A stretch of 20,252 bases of DNA from Clostridiaceae bacterium (GCA_016297645.1 JAEDGF010000033.1:1-20252), one strand, 5' to 3'. Counted from the stretch's first letter, positions 7,391 to 15,367 are shown. A program made the numbers and translations. The notes: a model not told the origin generated them from the sequence alone.

Positions 7391-9278
7391 CAAGAAAAAA
7401 AACAACACCGTTCCCGAAGCCTCATTCGAGAGTAAATACGCCGCCTACCGCAAGAACGATCCTGCCGACAAGAAGCCGCAGCACGCAAAAAGCACGCTTT
7501 TCAGGTTTATCGCACTCATAAAGCCCCACGCCGTTCCGATGGCGATAATAGTCATATCGGCGTGCGCATCGACTCTGTGCGGCGTTATCGCGCCCGAATA
7601 TTTCGGCGAGCTTATAAATCAGCTTCAAGACCTCATCACGGGTCGGCTTCAAGGCAATGTTATAGTTTTCGATTCCTGCAAGGGAACTGTCATAAAGCTC
7701 GCCCTCGTATACGGACTTACGAGCGTATTCACCTTCTTTCAGGAATTTTTCTCCGCAGGCGTATCGCAGAAGCTCGTCTGTTCGCTGAGAGAGCAGACAA
7801 ATGCAAAGCTCTCACGCCTGCCGCTGAGCTACTTTGACAAGCAGACAAAAGGGCAGGTCATATCCAAAATTATAAACGATATCGAAAATGTGAGTTCAAG
7901 CCTTCAATCGAGCATCCTCACTGTCATGACGGGAATAATTCAGGTCATCGGCTCACTTGTAATGATGCTCAGGACCGGCAATATATGGATGACGCTCGTT
8001 GCGGTATGCCTTGTCCCGTTCACCGGTACGATCTCATACAGAGTTTCGAAAATATCGAAAAAATGGTTCAAGAAATACTGGGACACAATGGGCGACATGA
8101 ACGGACACATCGAGGAAATGTACGCCGGACACACCATTGTCCGCATTTTCGGACATGAGGAAAAATCCGTTTCCGAGTTCAGGGACATAACCGAACGGCT
8201 CGGCAAAACCTCGTTTACCGCGAACATGATATCCGGCATACTCAGCCCGGTGCTGACTCTGTTCAAAAACCTCAACTATGTTTCGCTGTGCCTGCTCGGC
8301 GGTTACTTCGTACTCAAAACCGCTTCGGGAAACTTCCCCGGCTCGTTCAAGCTCGGCGACATTCAGAAATTCCTGTCTTACTCATCCTCGTTCTCCTCGC
8401 CTATCGTAAACATATCGTCCATCATAAACAAGATACAGTCCTCGCTCGCGTCAGCGGAAAGAGTTTTCGCGCTGTTTGACGAGCCTGAGGAAAAAGCCGA
8501 CTCTACCGATGCCGAGCAGGCGGAAACTCCGGACGGCAGAATAGAATTCCGCGATGTGTCGTTCAGATATATCGAGGACAGACCTCTTATAGACGGACTC
8601 AACATAACCGCCCCGGCAGGCTCGGTAACGGCGATAGTAGGCCCTACGGGCGCGGGAAAAACAACAATAGTCAACCTGTTGATGCGTTTTTATGATGTAA
8701 ATTCCGGTCATATTTATCTCGACGGCGTTGACATCTACTCCATGAGCCGCAACAAGCTGCGCTCGAATTTCGGAATGGTGTTGCAGGACACTTGGCTGTT
8801 CAAGGGGACGGTCAAAGAGAACATCCGCTACGGCAACGAGAACGCAACGGACGAGGACATTGAAAACGCCGCAAAAACCGCGCAGATATACGACTACATA
8901 ATGAGTCTTCCGCAGGGCTTCGACACGGTCCTTACGGAGGAAGGCTCCAACATCTCGCAAGGTCAGAGGCAGCTTCTTACGATCGCGCGCGCCGTTGCCG
9001 CAGACCCGAAGGTACTCATTCTCGATGAAGCCACTTCGTCGGTCGACACGAAAACCGAGCAGCTCATTCAGCAGGCTATGAACAAGCTGATGGAGGGCAG
9101 AACGAGCTTTGTCATCGCCCACAGGCTTTCGACCATCAAAAACGCCGACAACATTCTTGTAATGAAAAAGGGCGCGATAGTCGAACAGGGCACACATGAC
9201 GAGCTGCTCGAAGCAAACGGCTTCTACGCACTGCTTTACAACTCGCAATACACCGACGGCATTCCGCCCGAGGACTGA
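7383..9278 (+). CDS. heterodimeric ABC exporter, catalytic subunit
   Basis: 631-residue partner of the preceding half-transporter. A soluble N-terminal stretch (~1-40) precedes the exporter domain (~40-345) and the nucleotide-binding domain (~375-631). Motifs: Walker A GPTGAGKT (420-427), signature NISQGQRQ (523-530), Walker B LILDEATSSVD with catalytic E549, and switch H580 in IAHRLST. It therefore keeps the residues the first subunit has lost. Its signature reads SQGQ instead of SGGQ; in the dimer this signature faces the Walker A of the degenerate subunit. AAAGGAGG at 7366-7373 lies inside the end of the upstream gene, 9 bases before the ATG, and the 8-base overlap implies coupled translation and one-to-one assembly. 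Expected activity is ATP-driven export through the cytoplasmic membrane. Nothing in the neighbourhood fixes the substrate. Confidence 0.93.
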   Translation: MSNKKKNNTVPEASFESKYAAYRKNDPADKKPQHAKSTLFRFIALIKPHAVPMAIIVISACASTLCGVIAPEYFGELINQLQDLITGRLQGNVIVFDSCKGTVIKLALVYGLTSVFTFFQEFFSAGVSQKLVCSLREQTNAKLSRLPLSYFDKQTKGQVISKIINDIENVSSSLQSSILTVMTGIIQVIGSLVMMLRTGNIWMTLVAVCLVPFTGTISYRVSKISKKWFKKYWDTMGDMNGHIEEMYAGHTIVRIFGHEEKSVSEFRDITERLGKTSFTANMISGILSPVLTLFKNLNYVSLCLLGGYFVLKTASGNFPGSFKLGDIQKFLSYSSSFSSPIVNISSIINKIQSSLASAERVFALFDEPEEKADSTDAEQAETPDGRIEFRDVSFRYIEDRPLIDGLNITAPAGSVTAIVGPTGAGKTTIVNLLMRFYDVNSGHIYLDGVDIYSMSRNKLRSNFGMVLQDTWLFKGTVKENIRYGNENATDEDIENAAKTAQIYDYIMSLPQGFDTVLTEEGSNISQGQRQLLTIARAVAADPKVLILDEATSSVDTKTEQLIQQAMNKLMEGRTSFVIAHRLSTIKNADNILVMKKGAIVEQGTHDELLEANGFYALLYNSQYTDGIPPED

Positions 9279-9311
9279 TAAAACCACAACATACGGAAAG
9301 GACAAAAAGTT

Positions 9312-9734
9312 ATGCTTAAAAATATTCCCGCTATTATTTCCCCCGAGCTTCTCAAAACACTGTGCGAAATGGGTCACGGCGACGAGATCGTTATAGGCGA
9401 CGGCAATTTCCCGGCGGCTTCAAACGCCAAACGCCTTATAAGAATGGACGGTCACGGCGTACCCGAAATACTTGACGCTGTTCTTAAACTCATTCCGCTC
9501 GATACATATGTTGAAAGCCCCGCCATGCTCATGGCGACTGCAAAGGACGATCCCACACCCGAAATATGGGCAAAATACGAGGATATCATAACAAAAAACA
9601 ACGGCGAAACAAACATCTCGCAGATAGAGCGCTTTAAGTTCTACGAGAGAACGCGCGAGGCATACGCCGTTATCGCAACGAGCGAAAGCGCACTGTACGC
9701 CAACATTATCCTCAAAAAGGGCGTTGTAAAATAA
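9312..9734 (+). CDS. fucU: L-fucose mutarotase (RbsD/FucU family)
   Basis: 140-residue cytoplasmic protein of full RbsD/FucU length. The N-terminal motif GHGDEIVIGDGNFPA (21-35) contains the conserved His 22 and Asp 30 region, and the C-terminal YERTREAYAVIATSE (111-125) plus ALYANIILKKGV are typical of FucU rather than RbsD. The enzyme interconverts the alpha and beta anomers of L-fucose and speeds sugar entry into catabolism. AAAGGA at 9297-9302 is the ribosome site. It lies 33 bases after the ABC subunit and 18 bases before a RhaB-type kinase, so the two sugar genes form a pair. Fucose isomerase and fuculose-phosphate aldolase are not in this window, so specificity for L-fucose against another 6-deoxysugar is inferred from sequence type alone. 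Confidence 0.88.
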   Translation: MLKNIPAIISPELLKTLCEMGHGDEIVIGDGNFPAASNAKRLIRMDGHGVPEILDAVLKLIPLDTYVESPAMLMATAKDDPTPEIWAKYEDIITKNNGETNISQIERFKFYERTREAYAVIATSESALYANIILKKGVVK

Positions 9735-9752
9735 TCGAACGGAGAAAAAGAC

Positions 9753-11219
9753 ATGGCAAAACGCGTTTTAGCCTTTGATTTCGGCGCTTCGAGCGGCAGA
9801 GCCATTATCGGCACGCTCGACAACGGTCGGATAACTCTCAATGAAGTCCACCGTTTCTCAAACGACCCCGTGACGGTAAACGGGACATTCTACTGGGATG
9901 TCCTCCGCCTTTTCCACGAGATAAAACAGGGACTTCTCAAAGCAAAGCAGGCAGGCGGCTTCGACAGCATAGGAATAGACACTTGGGGAGTGGACTTCGG
10001 TCTGCTCGACAAGGACGGAGTGCTTCTCGAAAACCCCGTTCACTACCGCGACAAGCGCAATATCGGCATGGTCGAAAAAGCGGCAAAGTACATCGGTAAG
10101 GACGAGATGTACAAGCTGACGGGAATCCAGTTTATGGATTTCAACACCGCTTTCCAGCTTTTAAGCATTAAAGAAAACCGTCCGGAGCTTCTCGCCCGTG
10201 CGGAGAGTCTGCTTTTCATGCCCGATCTTTTTGCATATTTCCTTACGGGAAACAAAGTAAGCGAGTATTCCATTGCGACCACTTCGCAGCTTGTGGACAT
10301 AAACACACGCGATTGGAGCAAAGAAATACTCGAAAAGCTCGGACTGCCCGAAAAAATATTCAACCGCATAGTTCCGTCCGGCTCGGTAACGGGATATCTG
10401 AGCGACGAAATCTGCGAGGAGCTGGGACTTGAAAAAGTTCCCGTAATCGCCGTATGCGGTCACGACACGCAGTCGGCTGTAACGGCAGTCCCGTCCGAAA
10501 AAGAGGACTTCGCTTTCATAAGCTCCGGTACATGGTCGCTTTTCGGCACGGAAACGAAAAAGCCGATAGTAAACGACCTTTCGTATTCGTTCAATGTCAC
10601 AAACGAGGGCGGCTTCGGCTACTCGACGGCATTTCTCAAAAACATATGCGGACTGTGGCTCATACAGGAGAGCCGCCGCCAGTGGATTCGCGAGGGTAAA
10701 GAGTATTCCTACGCGGAGCTTGAAAAGGCGGCACTGCGCGAAAAGCCCTTCGCCCGTTTTATAGATCCGGACGCGCCGGAATTCGCCGTGCCGGGTAATT
10801 TGCCCGCGCGGATAACGGAATACTGCCGCCGCACCGGGCAGAGCGTCCCCGAAAACGAAGGGCAGACCGTTCGCTGCATTTACGAGAGCCTTGCACTCAG
10901 ATACCGCGCCGTTTTGGAGGGCATCGAAAAATGCACCGGCAAAAATTATGACTCGCTGAATGTCGTCGGCGGCGGCACAAAAGATACTCTTCTATGCAAA
11001 ATGACCGCGGACGCGTGTAATATCACTGTTTACGCCGGACCTATCGAAGCGACCGTTATGGGAAATGTTGCGGTTCAGCTCATCTCCGGCGGCGATATCG
11101 CCGATGTGGTCGAAGCAAGACGCATAATTGCAAACAGCGAACAGCTTAAATGCTACTCCCCCGAAAACACGGCTGCGTGGGACGAAGCGTACGAAAAGTT
11201 CAAAAGCGTTACAAAGTAA
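9753..11219 (+). CDS. rhaB: L-rhamnulose/L-fuculose kinase (RhaB type, FGGY family)
   Basis: 488-residue sugar kinase of usual RhaB length. N-terminal phosphate loop DFGASSGRAIIG (9-20), then substrate-side motifs GTFYWDVLRL and IGIDTWGVDFGLLD. GHDTQSA (236-242) holds the expected catalytic base D238; FISSGTWSLFGTE and VVGGGTKDTLLC, followed by AGPIEATVMGN, are ATP-binding features typical of rhamnulokinase. The reaction is ATP-dependent phosphorylation of a ketose such as L-rhamnulose to the 1-phosphate. Because its partner is FucU, the true substrate could be L-fuculose, as RhaB-like enzymes are found in fucose clusters. GGAG at 9741-9744 precedes the ATG by 8 bases. It is embedded in the long operon with no isomerase or aldolase alongside. 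Confidence 0.85.
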   Translation: MAKRVLAFDFGASSGRAIIGTLDNGRITLNEVHRFSNDPVTVNGTFYWDVLRLFHEIKQGLLKAKQAGGFDSIGIDTWGVDFGLLDKDGVLLENPVHYRDKRNIGMVEKAAKYIGKDEMYKLTGIQFMDFNTAFQLLSIKENRPELLARAESLLFMPDLFAYFLTGNKVSEYSIATTSQLVDINTRDWSKEILEKLGLPEKIFNRIVPSGSVTGYLSDEICEELGLEKVPVIAVCGHDTQSAVTAVPSEKEDFAFISSGTWSLFGTETKKPIVNDLSYSFNVTNEGGFGYSTAFLKNICGLWLIQESRRQWIREGKEYSYAELEKAALREKPFARFIDPDAPEFAVPGNLPARITEYCRRTGQSVPENEGQTVRCIYESLALRYRAVLEGIEKCTGKNYDSLNVVGGGTKDTLLCKMTADACNITVYAGPIEATVMGNVAVQLISGGDIADVVEARRIIANSEQLKCYSPENTAAWDEAYEKFKSVTK

Positions 11220-11236
11220 TAATGAAAGAGAATTTA

Positions 11237-12100
11237 ATGGAACTTACCGATATAAACTACATAAAGCGGCTCCTGGGGCGGCACGGCTTCACTTTTTCAA
11301 AGGCGCTCGGGCAGAACTTTCTTATTGACCCGACGGTTTGTCCGAGAATGGCTGAAATGTGCGGAGCAGGTCCGGACGACGGCGTTATAGAGATAGGCCC
11401 CGGAATAGGCGTACTCACGGTCGAGCTTGCCAAACGGGCGAAAAAGACCGTTTCCGTGGAGCTTGACACGCGCCTTATTCCCGTACTTGCCGAAACACTT
11501 ACCGATTACAGAAATGCGCAGGTCATAAACGCCGATGTCATGAAAACCGACCTCGGCAGGCTTATAGACGAGCAGTTCGGCGGAATGCGTGTATTTGTAT
11601 GCGCCAATCTGCCGTACTATATCACTTCGCCAATAATCATGTATCTGCTCGAAAGCCGCCTGCCCGTTGAGAGCATAACGGTCATGGTGCAAAAGGAGGC
11701 AGCAGAGCGGCTGTGTGCACCGGTAGGGACTCGCTCGGCAGGCGCAATAACCGCCGCAGTCAACTACTACGCGTCGGCGGAACGCCTTTTCGAGGTGGGC
11801 AGAAGCTCGTTTCTCCCCTCGCCCAATGTGGACAGCGAGGTGATAAAGCTGACCGTCCGCAAAACGCCGCCCGTGTCGGTCGACGATGAAAAATTCTTCT
11901 TTTCCGTAATAAGCGCGTCTTTTTCGCAGCGCAGAAAAACGGCGGCAAACGGACTTTCGTCCATGCTCGGCATTTCAAAGGACAAAATAAACACCGCACT
12001 CGCCGACATCGGCGTTTCTCCGACCGTAAGGGCAGAGGCGCTTTCGATGGAGCAGCTTGCGGCACTTTCAAATAAGCTCCGGGAGATAAAAAATGGGTAA
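11237..12100 (+). CDS. ksgA: 16S rRNA dimethyladenosine transferase
   Basis: 287-residue SAM-dependent methyltransferase that makes the N6,N6-dimethyl marks on the two adjacent adenines of the helix 45 loop late in 30S assembly. Motifs: N-terminal KALGQNFLID (clear KsgA mark), SAM-binding GPGIG (54-58), catalytic NLPYY (124-128) and a C-terminal small domain with SFSQRRKTAANGL. Two starts are possible: ATG 11222, with no ribosome site and 2 bases after the kinase stop, and ATG 11237, preceded by GAAAGAG with a 6-base gap and giving the family-like beginning MELTDIN. I chose 11237. It overlaps the thymidylate kinase gene by 8 bases. Loss of KsgA gives kasugamycin resistance in known bacteria. 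Confidence 0.93.
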   Translation: MELTDINYIKRLLGRHGFTFSKALGQNFLIDPTVCPRMAEMCGAGPDDGVIEIGPGIGVLTVELAKRAKKTVSVELDTRLIPVLAETLTDYRNAQVINADVMKTDLGRLIDEQFGGMRVFVCANLPYYITSPIIMYLLESRLPVESITVMVQKEAAERLCAPVGTRSAGAITAAVNYYASAERLFEVGRSSFLPSPNVDSEVIKLTVRKTPPVSVDDEKFFFSVISASFSQRRKTAANGLSSMLGISKDKINTALADIGVSPTVRAEALSMEQLAALSNKLREIKNG

Positions 12101-12728
12101 ATTCATTGTAATTGAAGGGCTTGACGGCACCGGAAAGACAACACAGATAAAGCTGCTGCAAAAATCGCTCGAACAGCGCGGCATTCCCGCCGTTACGACG
12201 GCAGAGCCTACCGATATGCCGACCGGAAAGCTGCTGCGCAGAGTTCTGTCGGGCGAGGTACCGTCCTCACCGTGGAGCACGGCAGCGCTTTTTCTGGCGG
12301 ACAGGATTCAGCATAACTGCGGAGAAAACGGGATAATCGAGAACATAAAAAACGGTAAAACCGTGATTTCCGACCGGTATTACTATTCGACCTTTGCCTA
12401 TCAGGGCAGCGAAACCGACTTGAAATGGACAATGGATATACACTACTCCTGTCCGTTTGTGACGCGCCCCGATCTTGTCATTTTCCTGACTGCGGATGTC
12501 GATGAATGCCTTGATAGGATAAACGCAAACCGTCCCGCAAGCGCAATTGAAATATACGAAAACGCGGACGCGCTCAACCGTACAAAGGACCTGTTTTCAA
12601 AGGTCTTTGATCTGATAGGCGACAAAGAAAACATTGTTCTTGTCGATGCCTCCGGCACGGTAGACGAGGTGCACGCGCGAATAATCAAAGCGTACGACAA
12701 CGCTTTCGGAGAGAACAAGTGGGTATGA
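12093..12728 (+). CDS. tmk: thymidylate kinase (dTMP kinase)
   Basis: 211-residue P-loop kinase that converts dTMP to dTDP with ATP. The P-loop GLDGTGKTTQ is at 9-18, followed by EPTDMPTGKLLRRVLSGE and LADRIQHN. The DRYYYSTFAYQG motif (94-105) supplies the conserved DR pair and nucleotide-contact residues. The lid region (RPASAIEIYENADALNR) lacks the arginine-rich series common in bacterial enzymes and looks more like the eukaryote-type lid with its ERYE-like stretch. Its length matches the family. GGGAGA just before the ATG is the ribosome site, inside the end of ksgA. The 8-base overlap with ksgA and the ATGA overlap with the next gene show a translationally coupled string. It may be a second tmk paralogue in this genome, but that cannot be seen here. 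Confidence 0.88.
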   Translation: MGKFIVIEGLDGTGKTTQIKLLQKSLEQRGIPAVTTAEPTDMPTGKLLRRVLSGEVPSSPWSTAALFLADRIQHNCGENGIIENIKNGKTVISDRYYYSTFAYQGSETDLKWTMDIHYSCPFVTRPDLVIFLTADVDECLDRINANRPASAIEIYENADALNRTKDLFSKVFDLIGDKENIVLVDASGTVDEVHARIIKAYDNAFGENKWV

Positions 12729-13387
12729 ACATGGCTAAAAAATATCTTCTTTTTGATTTTGACGGAACGGTTATCGACAACTCCGAGGGAATAACCGCCT
12801 GCATACGCTACGCGCTCGGCAAAATGGGCGTTCCCGTGCCGGACGAAAACACGCTTCGCCGCTTTATCGGACCGTCACTTTTCGACAGCTACATGAACTA
12901 CTGCGAGAAAAACGAGGAAAATGCCGCGCGCTTCGTGGAGCTTTACCGTGAACGGTACGCTCCGAAGGGCTATCTCGAAACAAGGCTTTACGACGGCATA
13001 AAAGACACTCTCGTTAAGCTGAAAGCGGACGGTAAGGTGCTGGCGGTCTGCTCGTCCAAGCCGTTGGAATTTGTCGAAAAAATCGCGGAAAAGCTCGGCA
13101 TTCACGACTGCTTTTCGTTTTTCTCATGCCCCGGCTTTGCCACGCACGACTCCGACAAGCGCTCGCTTATCGAAAACGCTGTTGAACACTTCGGCGCGGA
13201 CAAAAAAGATGTCCTTATGATAGGCGACACGGAATTTGACATAAACGGCGCGAACGAAGCGGGAGTCGATTCTCTCGGCGTGCTTTACGGCTTTGCCGAG
13301 GACGGCACATTGCAGAAATGCGGAGCAACGGCTCTCGCCGGCTCCCCTGCCGAAGTGTACAGGGTGATAAGCGAATGGAAAAACTGA
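12725..13387 (+). CDS. HAD-family phosphatase (phosphoglycolate phosphatase-like)
   Basis: 220-residue cytoplasmic HAD hydrolase. Motif I is FDFDGTVID with nucleophile D11 and acid/base D13. The helical cap follows (~18-85). Motif II is AVCSSKP, and motif IV MIGDTEFDINGA supplies the magnesium-binding acids D168 and D172. Size and cap type fit the Gph/PpaX/YjjG group, which acts on small phosphate esters, nucleotide monophosphates or pyrophosphate; the substrate cannot be chosen from sequence. I picked ATG 12725 because it overlaps the tmk stop as ATGA and has GGAGAG at 12708-12713. ATG 12731 is the alternative and would give MAKKYLLFDFDG. It overlaps thiN by 13 bases. A housekeeping clean-up role next to Tmk and TPK is inference. 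Confidence 0.85.
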   Translation: MNMAKKYLLFDFDGTVIDNSEGITACIRYALGKMGVPVPDENTLRRFIGPSLFDSYMNYCEKNEENAARFVELYRERYAPKGYLETRLYDGIKDTLVKLKADGKVLAVCSSKPLEFVEKIAEKLGIHDCFSFFSCPGFATHDSDKRSLIENAVEHFGADKKDVLMIGDTEFDINGANEAGVDSLGVLYGFAEDGTLQKCGATALAGSPAEVYRVISEWKN

Positions 13388-13998
13388 AAAGCTGCGTCAT
13401 TTTCGGCGCAGGAAAATATGACGGCTTTGCACCGGTCGTTCCCGAAAACGCCGTTGTCATTGCGGCTGACGCGGGGCTAACGCATTGCAGAGAGCTGAAT
13501 ATAACGCCCGATTTTATTCTGGGTGACTTCGACTCGCTCGGAAAAGTCCCCAAGGGCGCGAACATAACCCGGCTTCCGGTAGAAAAAGATGTTACAGACA
13601 CCTTTGCGGCGGCTCAAAAGGGCGTTTCGCTCGGCTGCAATTCGTTTTATATCTACGGCGGAATGGGCGGCAGACCCGACCACTCGGCGGCAAACTACGC
13701 GCTGTGCGCTTCCCTCTCGCAAGAAGGCTTTCTCTGCTCGCTTTTCGGCGACGGCTACGAGGTAACGGCACTCACGAACGGCAGAAGGACGATTTGCGGC
13801 GAGAAGGGAAAAACCGTATCTGTTTTTTCATTTTCGGAAAAATGCACGGGCGTTTCCTACTTTTCCGGACTCAAATATATGCTTACAGACGCTGTGTTGA
13901 ACTGTTTTTTCCCTCTCGGGGTCAGCAACGAGTTCACGGCGGACTCGGCTGACATCGAAGTAAAAAACGGAACGCTGCTTATAATGCGCGAACGGTAA
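13375..13998 (+). CDS. thiN: thiamine pyrophosphokinase
   Basis: 207-residue cytoplasmic enzyme that transfers pyrophosphate from ATP to thiamine, giving TPP. Family marks are in the expected order: GAGKYDGF (11-18), AADAGLTHC (30-38), GDFDS (50-54, metal-binding acids), EKDVTDT (70-76) and GGRPDHSAAN (98-107). The C-terminal half forms the thiamine-binding beta sandwich. The start at 13375 lies inside the HAD gene with AGGGTGA just upstream; an earlier in-frame start would put a long odd leader on the protein. It is the last gene of the eight-gene string. Right after it come a TPP riboswitch and thiT, so uptake of thiamine and its activation are side by side although the kinase itself is upstream of the riboswitch. 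Confidence 0.92.
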   Translation: MEKLKSCVIFGAGKYDGFAPVVPENAVVIAADAGLTHCRELNITPDFILGDFDSLGKVPKGANITRLPVEKDVTDTFAAAQKGVSLGCNSFYIYGGMGGRPDHSAANYALCASLSQEGFLCSLFGDGYEVTALTNGRRTICGEKGKTVSVFSFSEKCTGVSYFSGLKYMLTDAVLNCFFPLGVSNEFTADSADIEVKNGTLLIMRER

Positions 13999-14046
13999 AG
14001 CTCAATTCTTTTTCGCAGAAAAGCGCAAATATCACCGCTTTTACTA

Positions 14047-14075
14047 TTGACAACGGCACAAAAGTGCTGTAATAT
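14047..14075 (+). promoter_or_regulatory. promoter of the TPP riboswitch-thiT transcript
   Basis: TTGACA (14047-14052), a 17-base spacer and TAATAT (14070-14075). The -35 box is exact. Transcription would start about 8 bases later, just before the riboswitch. Confidence 0.8.
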
Positions 14076-14082
14076 AAAGACA

Positions 14083-14170
14083 AATCCGAACAGGGGTGCT
14101 GTAAAAGGCTGAGACGGAGCGATTCGAACCCTTTAACCTGATATGGGTAATACCGGCGTAGGGAGTTTAG
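14083..14170 (+). promoter_or_regulatory. TPP riboswitch aptamer (THI element)
   Basis: All conserved THI-box blocks are present in order: CAGGGGTGCTG (14091-14101), the CTGAGA pyrimidine-sensing core in AAGGCTGAGACGG (14105-14117), GAACCCTTTAACCTGAT (14126-14142), GGGTAATACCGGCGTAGGGA (14145-14164). The closing stem is short (GAAC with GTTT). Binding of TPP is expected to lower expression of thiT through the terminator that follows. Confidence 0.96.
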
Positions 14171-14192
14171 AGCAATACATTTGCAATGTTTT

Positions 14193-14230
14193 ATTATCCG
14201 TGCGCTTGCCCGTGTACGGATAATTTTTTT
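14193..14230 (+). terminator. riboswitch-controlled terminator before thiT
   Basis: ATTATCCGT (14193-14201) pairs perfectly with ACGGATAAT (14216-14224), with up to four more pairs inside, and is followed by a run of seven T (14224-14230). It lies between the aptamer and the thiT ribosome site, as in transcription-attenuating TPP riboswitches. I could not fix the antiterminator by eye. Confidence 0.92.
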
Positions 14231-14250
14231 ACTTTAAGAGGTAACAAAAC

Positions 14251-14847
14251 ATGGCAAAACAAAGAAACCCGCAGCTTATCAAACTCGCGGAAAGCGCCGT
14301 TATGCTTGCTCTTTCCATCGCGCTCGACTTTATCACCATCTGGGAAATGCCGATGGGCGGCAAGGTAACGCTTCTCAGTATGCTTCCGCTGTGCCTTCTT
14401 GCCGTTAAATACGGCATAAAAACGGCAGTCCCCACTGCATTCCTCTATTCGCTCTACCAGCTTATAACCGGACTTGCAAAGGGCAATGTTTTCCCGTATA
14501 TAACGACCTCGCTGATGGTCGTTATCTGCGTGCTTTTCGACTACATCGTTCCCTTTACCATTCTCGGCTTTGCAGGCTGCTTCAAGAAATTCAAACCGGC
14601 AAAATTCCCGGAGGCAGGCGCACTTCTCGGCATCATGCTCGTGATATTCATTCGCTTCTGCTGCCACTACATAACGGGCGTCCTGATTTGGAAGCAGTGG
14701 GCACCCGAAGGACAGTCGCCGTTTATCTATTCACTGATTTATAACGGAACATATCTGCTCCCCGAAATGATCCTTACGACCGTAGCGGCGGGTATACTTG
14801 TCCGCATTCCGGCGATCAAGAAAATAATTTATCCCGAGAATGCGTAA
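14251..14847 (+). CDS. thiT: thiamine-specific ECF transporter S component
   Basis: 198-residue integral membrane protein with about six hydrophobic helices, the size of ThiT. The marks GGKVTLLSMLP (36-46) and RFCCHYITGVLIW (135-147) are diagnostic. W31, H139, W147, Y160 and N165 fall in the spacing of the thiamine-contact residues known from ThiT structures (aligned from memory). The protein binds thiamine outside the cell and needs the shared ECF module (two ATPases plus EcfT), which is not in this window. AGAGGT at 14237-14242 is the ribosome site, right after the riboswitch terminator. TPP repression follows from the upstream element. No other gene follows in the same transcript. Confidence 0.95.
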   Translation: MAKQRNPQLIKLAESAVMLALSIALDFITIWEMPMGGKVTLLSMLPLCLLAVKYGIKTAVPTAFLYSLYQLITGLAKGNVFPYITTSLMVVICVLFDYIVPFTILGFAGCFKKFKPAKFPEAGALLGIMLVIFIRFCCHYITGVLIWKQWAPEGQSPFIYSLIYNGTYLLPEMILTTVAAGILVRIPAIKKIIYPENA

Positions 14848-14994
14848 GAAGGCTGTGTAAAAATCAGGACGGCAAACAGCCGAGTATCAAACAGCACCGT
14901 AAAAATTATACGAAAGAATATGTACTAACGGACGCTTTTGCCCAATATTTCCTGTTTTTTGCTCAGAACACTTTTTTTCTGTCTTACATATTCG

Positions 14995-15030
14995 AAAAAC
15001 GGAAATGTCCTCGCTTTTTCCGTTTTTAGC
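14995..15030 (+). terminator. A/T-rich bidirectional terminator candidate after thiT
   Basis: AAAAACGGAAA (14995-15005) and TTTCCGTTTTT (15017-15027) make an 11-bp perfect stem with an 11-base loop; the stem itself ends in A and T runs. It is low in GC, so it may be weak. Confidence 0.5.
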
Positions 15031-15038
15031 TCATTCAG

Positions 15039-15088
15039 CCGCGCCTGCCGCCCAAAAAATAACGGACGGCGGGCGCGGTTTTCCTCTT
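15039..15088 (+). terminator. GC-rich terminator candidate
   Basis: CCGCGCC (15039-15045) pairs with GGCGCGG (15072-15078). CGCC inside it pairs with GGCG, with a small bulge. TTTT and a pyrimidine-rich stretch follow. It is the stronger of the two candidates for ending the thiT transcript. Confidence 0.55.
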
Positions 15089-15338
15089 TTGCTACAAACA
15101 ATTATATATAGCGCAGTTCTTTACGAAGGAAGAAATTTCCGGCGCGGGCAATCACCCCCGAACCGAGCTGTGAATCTGCACATAAAAAAGCTTCGACCGC
15201 AAAAAAAGAACGGAATCGCCCGTACGCATTCCGCAAAAAGCGGCGGGTTAAAGCTCGGTTAAGGTTTCGGAGGTACTATTACAGAGTGAGAATGCGTGCG
15301 CTTTTCGCCGGGCTTTGCACATCTCAACAAAAAAGCTC

Positions 15339-15367
15339 TTGAAAAAAAGGCACACAGATGTTATCAT
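15339..15367 (+). promoter_or_regulatory. promoter of the TPR-like membrane protein gene
   Basis: TTGAAA (15339-15344), a 17-base spacer, TATCAT (15362-15367). It lies 31 bases before the start codon, with GGAGGT at 15385-15390 in between. Confidence 0.6.

Noticed and set aside
8451..9377. A 308-codon minus-strand frame opposite the second ABC subunit
   Set aside because: No domain, and the plus strand encodes an intact nucleotide-binding domain over the same bases.
15211..15245. Hairpin around CGGAAT/ATTCCG and CCGCAAAAAGCGG as a repeat element or small RNA
   Set aside because: Short and imperfect. A similar CCGC-A run-GCGG hairpin near 20225 suggested a repeat, but the flanks do not match, so chance is more likely.
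15005..15262. An 85-codon plus-strand frame in the stretch after thiT
   Set aside because: Overlaps two terminator-like hairpins, has no ribosome site or promoter, and an Arg/Lys/Pro-rich composition typical of non-coding frames.
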